In this document: one piece after another, positions 1 to 7,153 of the stretch | Layout of the letters: every line of letters starts with the position of its first letter | Numbering within the stretch: the stretch's first letter is position 1 | Assembly (NCBI RefSeq): GCF_017744255.1 | Contig: NZ_JAGHQP010000010.1 | Coordinates: forward strand, 1-64,000 | From: Brevundimonas sp. A19_0 | GTDB lineage: Bacteria > Pseudomonadota > Alphaproteobacteria > Caulobacterales > Caulobacteraceae | DNA length: 64,000 nucleotides | Reading direction: 5' to 3' | Made by a program: the position numbers and the translations under genes | The notes under the pieces: generated by a model | Told to the model about the DNA's origin: nothing | The model's input: the letters and a program-made list of their open reading frames with translations, nothing else | Database searches by the model: none

Positions 1-22
1 GGATGACGCCCGGGTCCGATTT

Positions 23-54
23 GGGGGGTGGGGGGTCGCCCCCCCCGGGGGGGG
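23..54. repeat. G/C homopolymer tract at left edge
   Basis: Two runs of six G separated by T are followed by TCG, eight C and eight G. The C8/G8 junction is self-complementary. An open frame from base 2 to the stop at 149-151 on the plus strand crosses this tract and could be the tail of a convergent gene, but it is too short and low-complexity to call. Such tracts are prone to slippage and to sequencing error. Confidence 0.5.
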
Positions 55-151
55 TGCGCCGCCCTCGGGAGCGAACCGCCGAACCCGCCCAGGCCGCGCG
101 CGGCGGCAGCTAATCCACCATCAGCGGGCCGAGGACGACAAGGCGCTGTAA

Positions 152-790
152 TCATTGGCCTTCGCCCCCGTCGTGCGACCTGTCCTGTGCGACCTGCTCA
201 ATGAGCGCGAAGCTAGCGCCTTGATTTTCCACACTTTCGGGTGCCGCGGCAGCTGGGCCGCCAGATCCTCCGACCAGCATCAGCACGGGCAGCGGCCGGT
301 CGTCCTTCACCTCGACCTTCTGGGGCTGTTTCTGGTCGGTGTAGGGCAGCAGGGCCACCTGCTCGGCCTTCACCGCCGCGAAGGCCTGCGCCAGCGTCAT
401 CTTGCCCGCGTGGACCGCCCAGCCGTCCAGCAGCGCCTCCAGCCGCTTGCCCAGGTTGTCGACGGTCCCGCGCTCCAGCCCCTCGACCAGATCGGCCAGC
501 TGATCCCGCACCAGCTGGCGCAGGCCCCCGTCCAGCCGCTCGGCCTCGGCCTGGGCGGCCTCGACCCGCCGCCGCGCGAGCGCCATTTCCGCCTCGATCG
601 GAGAGCCGGCCCTTCGCACGTCCGCGACGGTCGGCAGGCACGACTTGGCCAGGTGCAGCGCCGCCGTCCCGCCCGTCTTGACCTCGACATAGGCCGCCAG
701 GTCCGCCGCGCGCCGGTTCCGCGACCCCTTCGGGCGGCCCCGCCGCTTCGGCGCGTCCGCTCCTCCCGTCAGCGCCAGCCCCCCTGTCAT
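152..790 (-). CDS. Phage protein with AT-hook-like N-terminus, candidate small terminase subunit
   Basis: 212 aa. The N-terminus has a basic GRPKGSRN motif (about residues 17-24), followed by a long Ala/Glu/Arg-rich helical region and a late LLPYTDQKQPQKVEV segment. Proteins of this layout (GRPKG-type N-terminus, helical middle, a PY-x3-QKQP motif near the end) commonly sit next to phage terminase genes and are often annotated as small terminase or as unknown. The gene points left, away from the repeat-rich intergenic region, so the large terminase would be expected outside the window. The terminase assignment is inference from motif and position; a DNA-binding phage protein is the safer statement. 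Confidence 0.5.
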   Translation of the reverse strand: MTGGLALTGGADAPKRRGRPKGSRNRRAADLAAYVEVKTGGTAALHLAKSCLPTVADVRRAGSPIEAEMALARRRVEAAQAEAERLDGGLRQLVRDQLADLVEGLERGTVDNLGKRLEALLDGWAVHAGKMTLAQAFAAVKAEQVALLPYTDQKQPQKVEVKDDRPLPVLMLVGGSGGPAAAAPESVENQGASFALIEQVAQDRSHDGGEGQ

Positions 791-812
791 TAAATGCCCC
801 TTTTTTAGTCGG

Positions 813-1046
813 CTTCCACCGCTTCCACGGCCACTTCCGGTATTTTTCCAGCGTTCTCGGGCTCAGGGGTAAGGTGGAAGCGATAGAAGCGTGGAAGTGG
901 GCTTTCCTCATTGCGCGACTGTTTTTAGGTGCGATCCATCGCGTAATGAGCCGCGAGCGACTTCCACCGCTTCCACGCTTCCACGCCGCCTAACTGTCTG
1001 TGATCGCTCGCGTTCCGGTGGAAGCCGCTCCGGAAGTCGGTGGAAG
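813..1046. repeat. Inverted clusters of CTTCCAC/GTGGAAG, iteron-like
   Basis: Nine exact copies of a 7-mer occur: CTTCCAC at 813, 822, 961, 970 and 978, and its complement GTGGAAG at 874, 891, 1018 and 1040. A longer unit CTTCCACCGCTTCCACG is shared by the clusters at 813 and 961. Orientations alternate by cluster (forward, reverse, forward, reverse), making two dyads whose starts are about 146 bp apart. Such arrays are typical of replication iterons, terminase-binding sites or partition sites. Confidence 0.8.
907..950. repeat. 12-bp inverted repeat with T-rich loop
   Basis: The arms are CTCATTGCGCGA (907-918) and TCGCGTAATGAG (939-950). All 12 positions pair, one as a G-T wobble, around a 20-nt loop with a T5 run. 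It sits exactly between the two CTTCCAC dyads. It is not followed by a U-tract and no gene runs into it, so a terminator is unlikely; an extruded or protein-bound structure at an origin or packaging site fits better. Confidence 0.65.
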
Positions 1047-1100
1047 TCCCCCACACCCCGAAGCCCAGGCATCCCCGCGCCATGCCTGTCCATCATCTGG

Positions 1101-1119
1101 GGGTCCGGGTGTGGGTGGG
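1101..1119 (+). other. G-quadruplex motif
   Basis: Four GGG runs are separated by TCC, TGT and T, a textbook intramolecular G-quadruplex motif on the plus strand, extended by two further G upstream and a GGG run at 1125. It lies between the iteron-like clusters and the promoter of the small operon. Chance occurrence is not negligible in such GC-rich DNA. Confidence 0.5.
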
Positions 1120-1275
1120 TATGAGGGCGCAACAGCAGCCAGATCGTCGACCGTCCGGGGTCCGGGTCAGGGTGGTGAATGCGGTGGCCGCGCGTACCGC
1201 TCGCCTGCGGCTCGCTGCGCGGCCTCGGACGCCGAGGGCTGATCGCCCTCGCCCTCCTCCTGGATATCTCGCCGC

Positions 1276-1310
1276 TTGACAGCGGCTCATCTGTCGTAGT
1301 ATTGCGACAG
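1276..1310 (+). promoter_or_regulatory. Promoter with overlapping palindromic operator
   Basis: A perfect -35 TTGACA (1276-1281) is followed 15 bp later by TAGTAT (1297-1302). The -10 lies inside a perfect inverted repeat, CTGTCG-N8-CGACAG (1291-1310). It precedes the small-gene operon starting at 1361, so a repressor bound at the palindrome would block it. The palindrome differs from the TAGCG-N5-CGCTA operators near the repressor gene, suggesting a different regulator. Confidence 0.5.
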
Positions 1311-1360
1311 CTATAGGCCCCGGCAACGGGTCGGGGCCAGCATCGGAAAGGACCGATCAA

Positions 1361-1636
1361 ATGCAAGAACCCGTCCGCATTGCCGTCATCGTTGAAGGCG
1401 GCATTGTCCAGAACGTTCTGACGCTCGGCGTGCCTGTGGAAGTCGTGGTGATCGACTACGACACTGAGGGCGCAGAGCTGGCCGATACCATCCTTGTGCC
1501 TCAGGCGGCACCGGGCGGTCATGGCATGGGTGAACCCTATCGAGCCTACGTGTCGAGTTGGCCCGCCGACCGCGCCTGCTCCGTTGCGGCCGACTTCGTT
1601 CACGACTTCCTGACTGGACGTCAGGGGGAGAGCTGA
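1361..1636 (+). CDS. Hypothetical phage protein, 91 aa
   Basis: Not assigned to a function. The N-terminal half reads as a small beta domain (VRIAVIVEGGIVQNVLTLG) followed by an acidic VVIDYDTEG segment. First gene of a four-gene rightward operon read from the promoter at 1276. The next gene starts two bases after its stop, with a GGGGGAG ribosome site inside its last codons. Coding potential is supported by tight packing and non-repetitive composition. Confidence 0.6.
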   Translation: MQEPVRIAVIVEGGIVQNVLTLGVPVEVVVIDYDTEGAELADTILVPQAAPGGHGMGEPYRAYVSSWPADRACSVAADFVHDFLTGRQGES

Positions 1637-1638
1637 CC

Positions 1639-2067
1639 ATGGAAACCTTCTTCCTCGCCACCCGCCGCGACACGGCCATCAGCATCCGCTGGATGACGCT
1701 GGGCGACTTCCGCCGGTGTCGTGCGGCCACACCCCAAGCGATCCAGTTCCTCATTCAGGCCCGCAGCCAGGACGAGGCCTACCTGATCGCCGAGGCAGTC
1801 TTTGCAGGCGCCGTCTTCCGCTCCACCACGCGGGGTCGGGGCGCCGATGCGGTCAGCGTCATCACCGGCCTGGTCGAAACCGAAACCGTCCAGCTGCACG
1901 ACGGCCCCGAGGATCAGCATCTTGTGCCCGGCGTGTCCGCCGTGCCCTTCACCGCCCGCCTGATTGCGATGGAACAGGCGCGCCGCGCCAAGGGTCGGGG
2001 TGACGCCCCCTTGCCCTCCGGAGGCCTGTTCGACGATGCTGCGCGCGCTCAGCAGGAGCTTTTCTGA
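1639..2067 (+). CDS. Hypothetical phage protein, 142 aa
   Basis: The start is ATG at 1639 after GGGGGAG, rather than an upstream frame overlapping the previous gene. Composition is that of a globular protein (IRWMTLGDFRRCRAATPQAI near the N-terminus), with an Ala/Gln-rich tail. No catalytic motif was recognised. Its stop overlaps the next start (TGATGA at 2065-2070), indicating translational coupling. Confidence 0.6.
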   Translation: METFFLATRRDTAISIRWMTLGDFRRCRAATPQAIQFLIQARSQDEAYLIAEAVFAGAVFRSTTRGRGADAVSVITGLVETETVQLHDGPEDQHLVPGVSAVPFTARLIAMEQARRAKGRGDAPLPSGGLFDDAARAQQELF

Positions 2068-2216
2068 TGATCCAGACGCACCCGGATTACCACCAAGGCT
2101 TCTATGACGCTCAGGACGGCATAGGGCTTTTCGAGGGCTGCACCTTCGCCTATGCCGCCGGATGGCGGGCCTATTGGGCCTGCTGGCAAGCACTGGATGC
2201 ACTCTGCAATGACTGA
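2067..2216 (+). CDS. Small aromatic-rich phage protein, 49 aa
   Basis: ATG at 2067 overlaps the preceding stop by one base. The product is short and rich in Tyr, Trp, Phe and Cys (ends GWRAYWACWQALDALCND). No transmembrane span or known domain is evident. The stop-start overlap upstream and the 8-bp overlap with the HTH gene downstream argue that it is translated. Function unknown. Confidence 0.5.
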   Translation: MIQTHPDYHQGFYDAQDGIGLFEGCTFAYAAGWRAYWACWQALDALCND

Positions 2217-2460
2217 CACCCCGAACGCCGCCGTCCTCACCGCCATGACCGGCCGGGCCCTCTATGGCGAGGCGTGGCAATCGGACATGGCGCGCGCCCT
2301 GGGCGTCCAGCTGCGCACGGTCCAGCGGGTGGCCGAGGCCGCCCGCGCGGGCCACGACTACCCCGCCGCCCGCGCATGGCGGCGGGACCTGGCGGCCATG
2401 GTCGAAACCCGCGCAAAGGAATTGGGCGCCCTGCGCGCCCTGCTGCTGGCCGAGGGCTAG
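2209..2460 (+). CDS. Small helix-turn-helix phage protein, 83 aa
   Basis: Start taken at ATG 2209 (MTDTPNAAVL). Residues around 20-45, LYGEAWQSDMARALGVQLRT, match the pattern of short phage HTH proteins in which a WQSDLARALGV-type helix is followed by a recognition helix (TVQRVAEAARAG). It is likely a DNA-binding regulator. It is the last gene of the rightward operon and converges with the helicase gene, overlapping it by 4 bp. Confidence 0.6.
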   Translation: MTDTPNAAVLTAMTGRALYGEAWQSDMARALGVQLRTVQRVAEAARAGHDYPAARAWRRDLAAMVETRAKELGALRALLLAEG

Positions 2461-4313
2461 TCCCCCTCGACCTCCGGGAATGCCTTGGCCAGCTGGACCA
2501 TCACGCCGTGGCGCTTGCGGTCCAGGCCGCGCCCGCACTGGTCGGGCCAGATCATGTCCCGCGGCGCCCGCTGCAGGGTCGAATGCCACACCCCCACGGT
2601 CCCCTCGGCCCCCTCCCATGTCGTCCCGGCAAAGGTCCGCCGAGTTTCCGGGTGGCTGGCCGGGATGAACAGGCGCGCATGCGCCCAGGTCTCGGGCTGG
2701 CCTTTCGGAAAGCTGATCGCCAAGCCCATCATGACGGCAAAATCCACCAGATCGGTCAGCGCGTTAGGATCAGATCGGTACACGGCCAGCCGCGACCCGA
2801 GGTTGGGCTTGCTCGACGGCCTGTTCCTGACCGCATCCGGCGTCTTGTCCATCAGGTGCGCCAGACACTCGCGCCAGTCCTCGGTCTTGGTGGCCGTCTC
2901 ATCCAGCGCCTCGGCTTTCAGCAGGGTCGCCCACCGCTTCAACTCATCGGGCCGGGGATCATGGTCGAACTCGGCGATATGGGCGGCGGCCAGCAGGGCC
3001 CCGAACTGGTCGGCGCCCCGCGCATCGTGCCCCCCCTGTTCGATCAGGGCCGCCTTGAACGCCCGCAGGGTCAGGGGCCAGCGCGCCCACCCGTCCAGCA
3101 TCCGGCGAAGGATCTGGCGGCCCCAGCCTTTCAGCCTGTCCCACGGGATCGGCGCATCCGCCTCGGCCGTCTCGAACGGGTCCAGCTGCAGCACCGCGAA
3201 CCGGCTCTGGTCCTGTTGGCGCATCGGCGGCTTGTTGATCGCCCCACACAGGAACGCCGAACGGCACTCGAACTCCAGCGCAATGCCCTCGCTCGACCCC
3301 CGGCCCACCTTGTCGCCCGAGGACGCCTGGCGGATCAGCTCGACAATCTTCATCACCTTGTGCTGGCTCTGGCCGGCGGCGGCTTCCAGTTCGTCGATCA
3401 GCACCGGAATGCTGTCGTGGCCCAGCTTCTGGTACAGATAGGCCCCGGTCGGGTCGCTGGCCTTCAACAGACCCCAGCTGAACAGCATGGACACGACCTT
3501 GAGCAGGGTCGACTTGCCGCAGCCCTTCTCGCCCGTCACGAACAGCATGGACCGCCAGTCCAGCGCGCCGCTGATCCACGCCATGGCGACCCAGCCCAGC
3601 AGCAGCTGCACATCCACCTCGGCCCGGCGCCAGTTCCACGTCTGCAACACGCGGCGCAGGTCATCGACCGGCCCATGCAGGTCCGGCACCGGCGAGGGGT
3701 CCGGGGCCGCCAGCGCAGGGCGCGCCGGATAAATCCAGTCCCCATGCCGCCCCGGCGCCCGCCACGCCCCGCTCACAAACACCCGGTCCCCGGCGTGATA
3801 CGCCAGCAGGCCCGTATCATCGCGCCACGCCCCCCGGCCGTGCATCCGGTCGGGGTCATAGGTGCCCATGAAGGCACAGGCATCGACCAGCGCCTGTCGC
3901 GCGTCATCCGCTTCCCAGCCGACGACAGGCCCGCGCCCGCCGCCCTTCGGCGGCTTGCCATAGCGCGGCCACGCCCATTCCAGCCACCGGCTACGCCCGG
4001 CGAACAGGCCCCCGATCGGGCCCTTGCCGCTGGAACTGTCCTTCAACTCGGCAATGTCGCCCCGCGCGTCCAGGAACCAGCTGGACCCCCGCGTCCGGCC
4101 CAGCGGCACGACGGGGCATTCCGGCGGCAGACCCGTCCAGCGGTCGGCCCGATCGCGCCACATGCCGGGGTCCAGTTCCTCGCCGGTCGGCAGTTTCAGC
4201 GGGCACCCGGGCGGCGGGTCCAGCGCCGCCTGCTCGCGCAGGTGCATCATTTCCCAGTCGGCACCATCAGCAGGCATCAGGGCCGCCATCATCGGATCGT
4301 CTGCGACCTTCAA
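2457..4313 (-). CDS. Phage replicative ATPase/helicase (D5/VirE-type) of the primase-helicase module
   Basis: 618 aa if read from TTG at 4313. A Walker A motif GEKGCGKST lies near residues 261-269 and a Walker B VLIDE near 304-308, followed by conserved polar positions of an SF3-like ATPase. The N-terminal 250 residues have no clear motif. The TTG start is preferred because AGGAGG lies 7 bases upstream, inside the end of the primase gene, and TTGA overlaps that gene's stop; ATG codons at 4292 and 4289 have no such site. With the upstream primase-polymerase it likely forms the element's DNA replication machinery. Confidence 0.82.
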   Translation of the reverse strand: MKVADDPMMAALMPADGADWEMMHLREQAALDPPPGCPLKLPTGEELDPGMWRDRADRWTGLPPECPVVPLGRTRGSSWFLDARGDIAELKDSSSGKGPIGGLFAGRSRWLEWAWPRYGKPPKGGGRGPVVGWEADDARQALVDACAFMGTYDPDRMHGRGAWRDDTGLLAYHAGDRVFVSGAWRAPGRHGDWIYPARPALAAPDPSPVPDLHGPVDDLRRVLQTWNWRRAEVDVQLLLGWVAMAWISGALDWRSMLFVTGEKGCGKSTLLKVVSMLFSWGLLKASDPTGAYLYQKLGHDSIPVLIDELEAAAGQSQHKVMKIVELIRQASSGDKVGRGSSEGIALEFECRSAFLCGAINKPPMRQQDQSRFAVLQLDPFETAEADAPIPWDRLKGWGRQILRRMLDGWARWPLTLRAFKAALIEQGGHDARGADQFGALLAAAHIAEFDHDPRPDELKRWATLLKAEALDETATKTEDWRECLAHLMDKTPDAVRNRPSSKPNLGSRLAVYRSDPNALTDLVDFAVMMGLAISFPKGQPETWAHARLFIPASHPETRRTFAGTTWEGAEGTVGVWHSTLQRAPRDMIWPDQCGRGLDRKRHGVMVQLAKAFPEVEGD

Positions 4314-5266
4314 CGCGCCCCCTCCTGCCGCTTGGGCGGCGCTGCTTTCGGAAAGCCTTCGGCGCGCTTCATGGCGTGCTCGACGGCCTTGGCCACAGCT
4401 TGACGGGTCCACGGCTCGCGCGGGTTTCCTGATGCCATGGCCATGCCCGCCGCAACCAGCGCCGCCTCGGCCCGCTGGCGATCAAGCACCCCGCCCGCGA
4501 CCAGGCGGCCTATGCTGAACGCCCGGCGATGCAGGGTGTCGTTCTGGGTTCCCGGCCTTGCGCCGCTGATCGCATCACAGGCCCCCTGCAGGGCAGCGCG
4601 GCCATAGGCGTCCTCATTACCCACGCCGACGTTCACCGATGATCGGGGCGACGGGCGAGGCTCCTCAACCGGGCATACGAGGTCCAGAAGCCAGCGAGGC
4701 GCGGCCGCCAAGGGCCGCTCGAACGGGCTGCACCCCTCGGCCCAGCTATACAGCCGCCCACTCGGGTGGATCGACGGCGCGGCGACGATATAGCCACCCT
4801 CTCCCCGGATATCGAGCCCGGGATAGGGCCGCACCCCGCTCTCGGTCTGGCCCAGACTGCCCGCCCGGTTTCGGGGCTCGCGGCCCTCCGGCCACGCAAA
4901 CAGCAGGTGCCCGCCCTTCCCTGTCGACTGGCGCACAGTGTGCGGCAGCGGGCTATAGGCGCGCGTCATCCGCAACAGGCTATCCATGCCCGTCTGGCCA
5001 TCAACGTCCAGAACGAAGAAGCCCGAACCGGCGCCCGTCGCTACCCCGACGTTCGCGGCCCGTCCGGCCCGCGCGGCGGGCTTGCCCGGATCCTTTCGGG
5101 GCAGCGTGGCGGCGCCATGCCACCACGCCACCACCTCGGCCACGTCCTGACTGGCATCTTCCAGACCGCGCGTGTTCGGATAGGGTTTCTTGTCCCGGGG
5201 CCGAAGCGGAAAGACCGCCCAGCCCAGCGCCGCCAGATCGTGCGCGGCCTCGGTCAGATCAATCAC
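4310..5266 (-). CDS. Bifunctional primase/polymerase (PrimPol, AEP superfamily)
   Basis: 318 aa. Motif I of archaeo-eukaryotic primases appears as FVLDVDG with D87 and D89. The STGKGGH motif (114-120) and LDIRGEGGYIVAAPSIHPSG (151-170) follow, typical of the primase-polymerase N-terminal domain found in phage and plasmid replication proteins. It would synthesise primers or copy DNA during element replication. It overlaps the DnaA-like gene by ATGA and the helicase by TTGA. The C-terminal third is helical and probably links to the helicase. Confidence 0.88.
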   Translation of the reverse strand: MIDLTEAAHDLAALGWAVFPLRPRDKKPYPNTRGLEDASQDVAEVVAWWHGAATLPRKDPGKPAARAGRAANVGVATGAGSGFFVLDVDGQTGMDSLLRMTRAYSPLPHTVRQSTGKGGHLLFAWPEGREPRNRAGSLGQTESGVRPYPGLDIRGEGGYIVAAPSIHPSGRLYSWAEGCSPFERPLAAAPRWLLDLVCPVEEPRPSPRSSVNVGVGNEDAYGRAALQGACDAISGARPGTQNDTLHRRAFSIGRLVAGGVLDRQRAEAALVAAGMAMASGNPREPWTRQAVAKAVEHAMKRAEGFPKAAPPKRQEGAR

Positions 5267-5709
5267 GCCGCCACCTCGCCCGGATGCACCAGAGCGAGCG
5301 CCCCGAACACGACCTGCGCGGCCATGCCGACCAACTCGCGGCTGGCTGCCTCAATCACGGCGTCCCACGCCTCTTCTTCGCGCCAGTCCTCGACGGCCGT
5401 CAGATGACCATCCACCGTTTTCCGGTTCAGGCCCGACGCCTTGGCGACGCATGTCACGGGGCAGTCGGCGACGATCACCGCCAGATAGCAGGCCAGCTTC
5501 CGGGCGATCGCCGTCTTGTTGTCCGACGTCCGCCCTGCCCGGCCGGGCGCCTCGAAAACACTGGCGAACCGCACGTCCGCCATCAGTGTGGCGGACACCT
5601 CGACAGCCAGCACCCAAGCCGCCCGGGCGCGGGCATCATCGCGCGCCCAACCGCTTCGCACGTAACGCCCAAGCGACGGCGCCCGTGCCAGATCATCCAG
5701 ACTAGCCAT
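5263..5709 (-). CDS. DnaA-like helix-turn-helix protein
   Basis: 148 aa. Residues about 68-107 (IARKLACYLAVIVADCPVTC, then a GLNRKTVDGHL segment) have the spacing of the DnaA domain IV DNA-binding fold, but no AAA+ domain is present. A role in marking the element's origin or in regulation is inferred from its position immediately upstream of the primase-polymerase. Overlaps the preceding gene by 8 bp and the primase by 4 bp. Confidence 0.62.
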   Translation of the reverse strand: MASLDDLARAPSLGRYVRSGWARDDARARAAWVLAVEVSATLMADVRFASVFEAPGRAGRTSDNKTAIARKLACYLAVIVADCPVTCVAKASGLNRKTVDGHLTAVEDWREEEAWDAVIEAASRELVGMAAQVVFGALALVHPGEVAA

Positions 5710-6082
5710 TCAGGTCCGCCCGCTTCATCCAGCCCGGCTCGACCGGCGGCGCCTCGGCCCCGCCATCGGTCCCCGCATCGGCGGCGGGCTCCGGCGCGGG
5801 GGGCTCGACCAGCGACCGCACCCGCCATTCCAGGGCTTTCAGGCTCCCGCGCCGTTCCAGCCGGTCCTCGGGCGCATGCGCGCTGAACGACTGACAGGCC
5901 CAGCGGAACTCATTGCACAGGCACACCGCCAGCACGCCCTGCACCGGGGGCGCGATCGCGGTCCGCTTGCCCGCCTCGACACCCAGCATGGCGGCGGCGT
6001 CCTCATCGCCGGCCACCGCCCGCTTCGCCAGATCGCACAGGCCCAGCCAGGCGGCATTCGCAAAGGGGATGGCCCGGGTCAT
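5702..6082 (-). CDS. Hypothetical phage protein, 126 aa
   Basis: No family recognised. The N-terminal 75 residues are globular with several Cys and Trp (WLGLCDLAKRA, VCLCNEFRWACQ); the C-terminus is Pro/Glu/Ala-rich. It lies within the leftward early operon, overlapping its upstream neighbour by ATGA, which supports co-translation with the replication genes. Confidence 0.6.
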   Translation of the reverse strand: MTRAIPFANAAWLGLCDLAKRAVAGDEDAAAMLGVEAGKRTAIAPPVQGVLAVCLCNEFRWACQSFSAHAPEDRLERRGSLKALEWRVRSLVEPPAPEPAADAGTDGGAEAPPVEPGWMKRADLNG

Positions 6083-6399
6083 GACTGCCCCCCGGCCGGG
6101 AATCGCCGCACCCTCTGGTCATGCCCCAGAACCCACCAGCACCGGACCCGCCCGTCCTCTTCGCCGACCGCACCGTGGCCCTCGGCTTTTCGGATGGCGT
6201 GATCCGCATCGGCCTCGCGGCGGAAATGATCACCCAAACGGGCGAACGCCTCGCGGTTCGCTCGGGCATACTCGCCCTCACCGTCGACGGCGCCCTGGAG
6301 CTTCAGGCCGGCCTTCACCAACTGCTGTCCCAACTGGACCAGAAAGGCGTTCTGGACCTCCGCCCACCGCGCATGGATGGCTGACAGGGGGCGCATCAT
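6079..6399 (-). CDS. Hypothetical phage protein, 106 aa
   Basis: The start is ATG at 6399, whose ATGA overlaps the HNH gene's stop; a longer open frame in the same phase reads through the HNH gene and is rejected. The product is helical and charged (HARWAEVQNAFLVQLGQQLV), with a basic tail. No function recognised. Part of the coupled leftward operon. Confidence 0.55.
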   Translation of the reverse strand: MMRPLSAIHARWAEVQNAFLVQLGQQLVKAGLKLQGAVDGEGEYARANREAFARLGDHFRREADADHAIRKAEGHGAVGEEDGRVRCWWVLGHDQRVRRFPAGGQS

Positions 6400-6794
6400 G
6401 CGGCCTCTCCCAGGAAGACCCGGTTGGCGACACCGGCGACCGGCAACAGGAAGGGGTTGGTCCGCACCAGCGCCCGGCCTGACACGCGGGCGAACCGGTC
6501 GCGGGCGTTGTCCTTCGGCGTCCCGCCTCTCAGGTGCGCGGGGTTGCAACAGGGCCGGTTGTGGCACAGATGCCGGACCAGCCGACCATCCTCCCGCCGC
6601 TCCCAGCGGCCCGTCGCCAGATAGTGCGCGATCTGATGCGCCCCGGCGGTGCGCCAGCGCCCGCCCTCCTTCACCCGCGACAGCCCATAGCCCGTCACCG
6701 TGGTTGATCCTGTCCATGGCCAGCAGGCATTCGGCCCGCCCCGACGATCCACCTTGGCCGACCACGATGCGGCAATCTGGATGCTCGCGGTCAT
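6396..6794 (-). CDS. HNH endonuclease
   Basis: 132 aa with the HNH_3-type signature: CWPWTG near the N-terminus, a conserved AHQIAHYLATG helix, then VRHLCHNRPCCNPAHLRGG and TPKDNARD. These give the His-Asn-His metal/catalytic frame and paired Cys. Short phage HNH proteins act as homing nucleases, packaging cofactors or nicking enzymes. Here it is second in the early left operon, directly after the Cro-like gene (ATGA overlap), not beside the terminase, so a homing or replication role is more likely. Confidence 0.85.
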   Translation of the reverse strand: MTASIQIAASWSAKVDRRGGPNACWPWTGSTTVTGYGLSRVKEGGRWRTAGAHQIAHYLATGRWERREDGRLVRHLCHNRPCCNPAHLRGGTPKDNARDRFARVSGRALVRTNPFLLPVAGVANRVFLGEAA

Positions 6795-7054
6795 GCGGCC
6801 TCTCCCAGATCGTAGACTTCATCGGCCATCGGCTCGAACTCGTGGAGGGCAATCTCGTGGCCCTCGGCCCGCGCCCCTTCGCGGATGCTCTGTCGCACCC
6901 GCAGCGGCACCAGCCCGCCCGTGCCGCCCTTGCTCAGCGGCCACGTCCAGGCATACACACGGCTTACGTGACGGCCGGACCAATGGGCCAACGCGGCGGC
7001 ACCGAACCGGGCAATCAGACGCGCGGCAGGCGTTCGATTAAGGCGCTCTTTCAT
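6791..7054 (-). CDS. Cro-like DNA-binding regulator
   Basis: 87 aa. The pattern ALAHWSGRHVSRVYAWTWPL followed by SKGGTGGLVP matches short phage Cro-type proteins in which the HTH is followed by a GGTxGLIP motif. It is transcribed away from the repressor gene, with the TAGCG-N5-CGCTA operator 16 bp upstream of its start. Expected role: repress the repressor promoter and commit the element to lytic or replicative growth. First gene of the left operon. Confidence 0.72.
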   Translation of the reverse strand: MKERLNRTPAARLIARFGAAALAHWSGRHVSRVYAWTWPLSKGGTGGLVPLRVRQSIREGARAEGHEIALHEFEPMADEVYDLGEAA

Positions 7055-7069
7055 GGTGTGCTTTGCTTC

Positions 7070-7095
7070 TAGCGATAAACGCTATAAAGCTAGCG
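7070..7095. promoter_or_regulatory. Repressor operator, left copy, with extra half-site
   Basis: Perfect palindrome TAGCG-ATAAA-CGCTA (7070-7084), with a further TAGCG half-site at 7091-7095. It lies between the Cro-like gene and the repressor, and TATA-like sequences overlap it on both strands. The same palindrome recurs at 8121-8135, so it is best read as the binding site of the CI-like repressor. Confidence 0.68.
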
Positions 7096-7153
7096 GGTGA
7101 TTTGCTCTTCAGCGCAACAGCAATTTTTCGCGTTTCCCGCGACAGTCGGCGCC

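Larger units (their letters stand above)
791..1360. other. 570-bp gene-free region with structured repeats
   Basis: No convincing gene is present: open frames here are Arg/Pro/Ala-rich and lack family resemblance. The region holds inverted clusters of CTTCCAC motifs (813-1046), a 12-bp hairpin (907-950), a G-quadruplex motif (1101-1119) and a promoter with a palindrome (1276-1310) in front of the gene at 1361. It lies between a leftward candidate terminase gene and a rightward small-gene operon, a usual place for a cos/pac site or a replication origin. Confidence 0.7.

Noticed and set aside
811..1047. CRISPR array
   Set aside because: Repeats are 7-17 bp, alternate in orientation and lack constant spacer length; no cas genes.
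1040..1279. 79-codon frame in the repeat region
   Set aside because: Pro/Arg-rich, overlaps the G-quadruplex motif and repeats, no ribosome site.
2274..4403. Long rightward open frame across the helicase gene
   Set aside because: Antisense to a convincing Walker A/B protein; its product is Arg/Pro/Gly-rich low complexity typical of GC-rich shadow frames.
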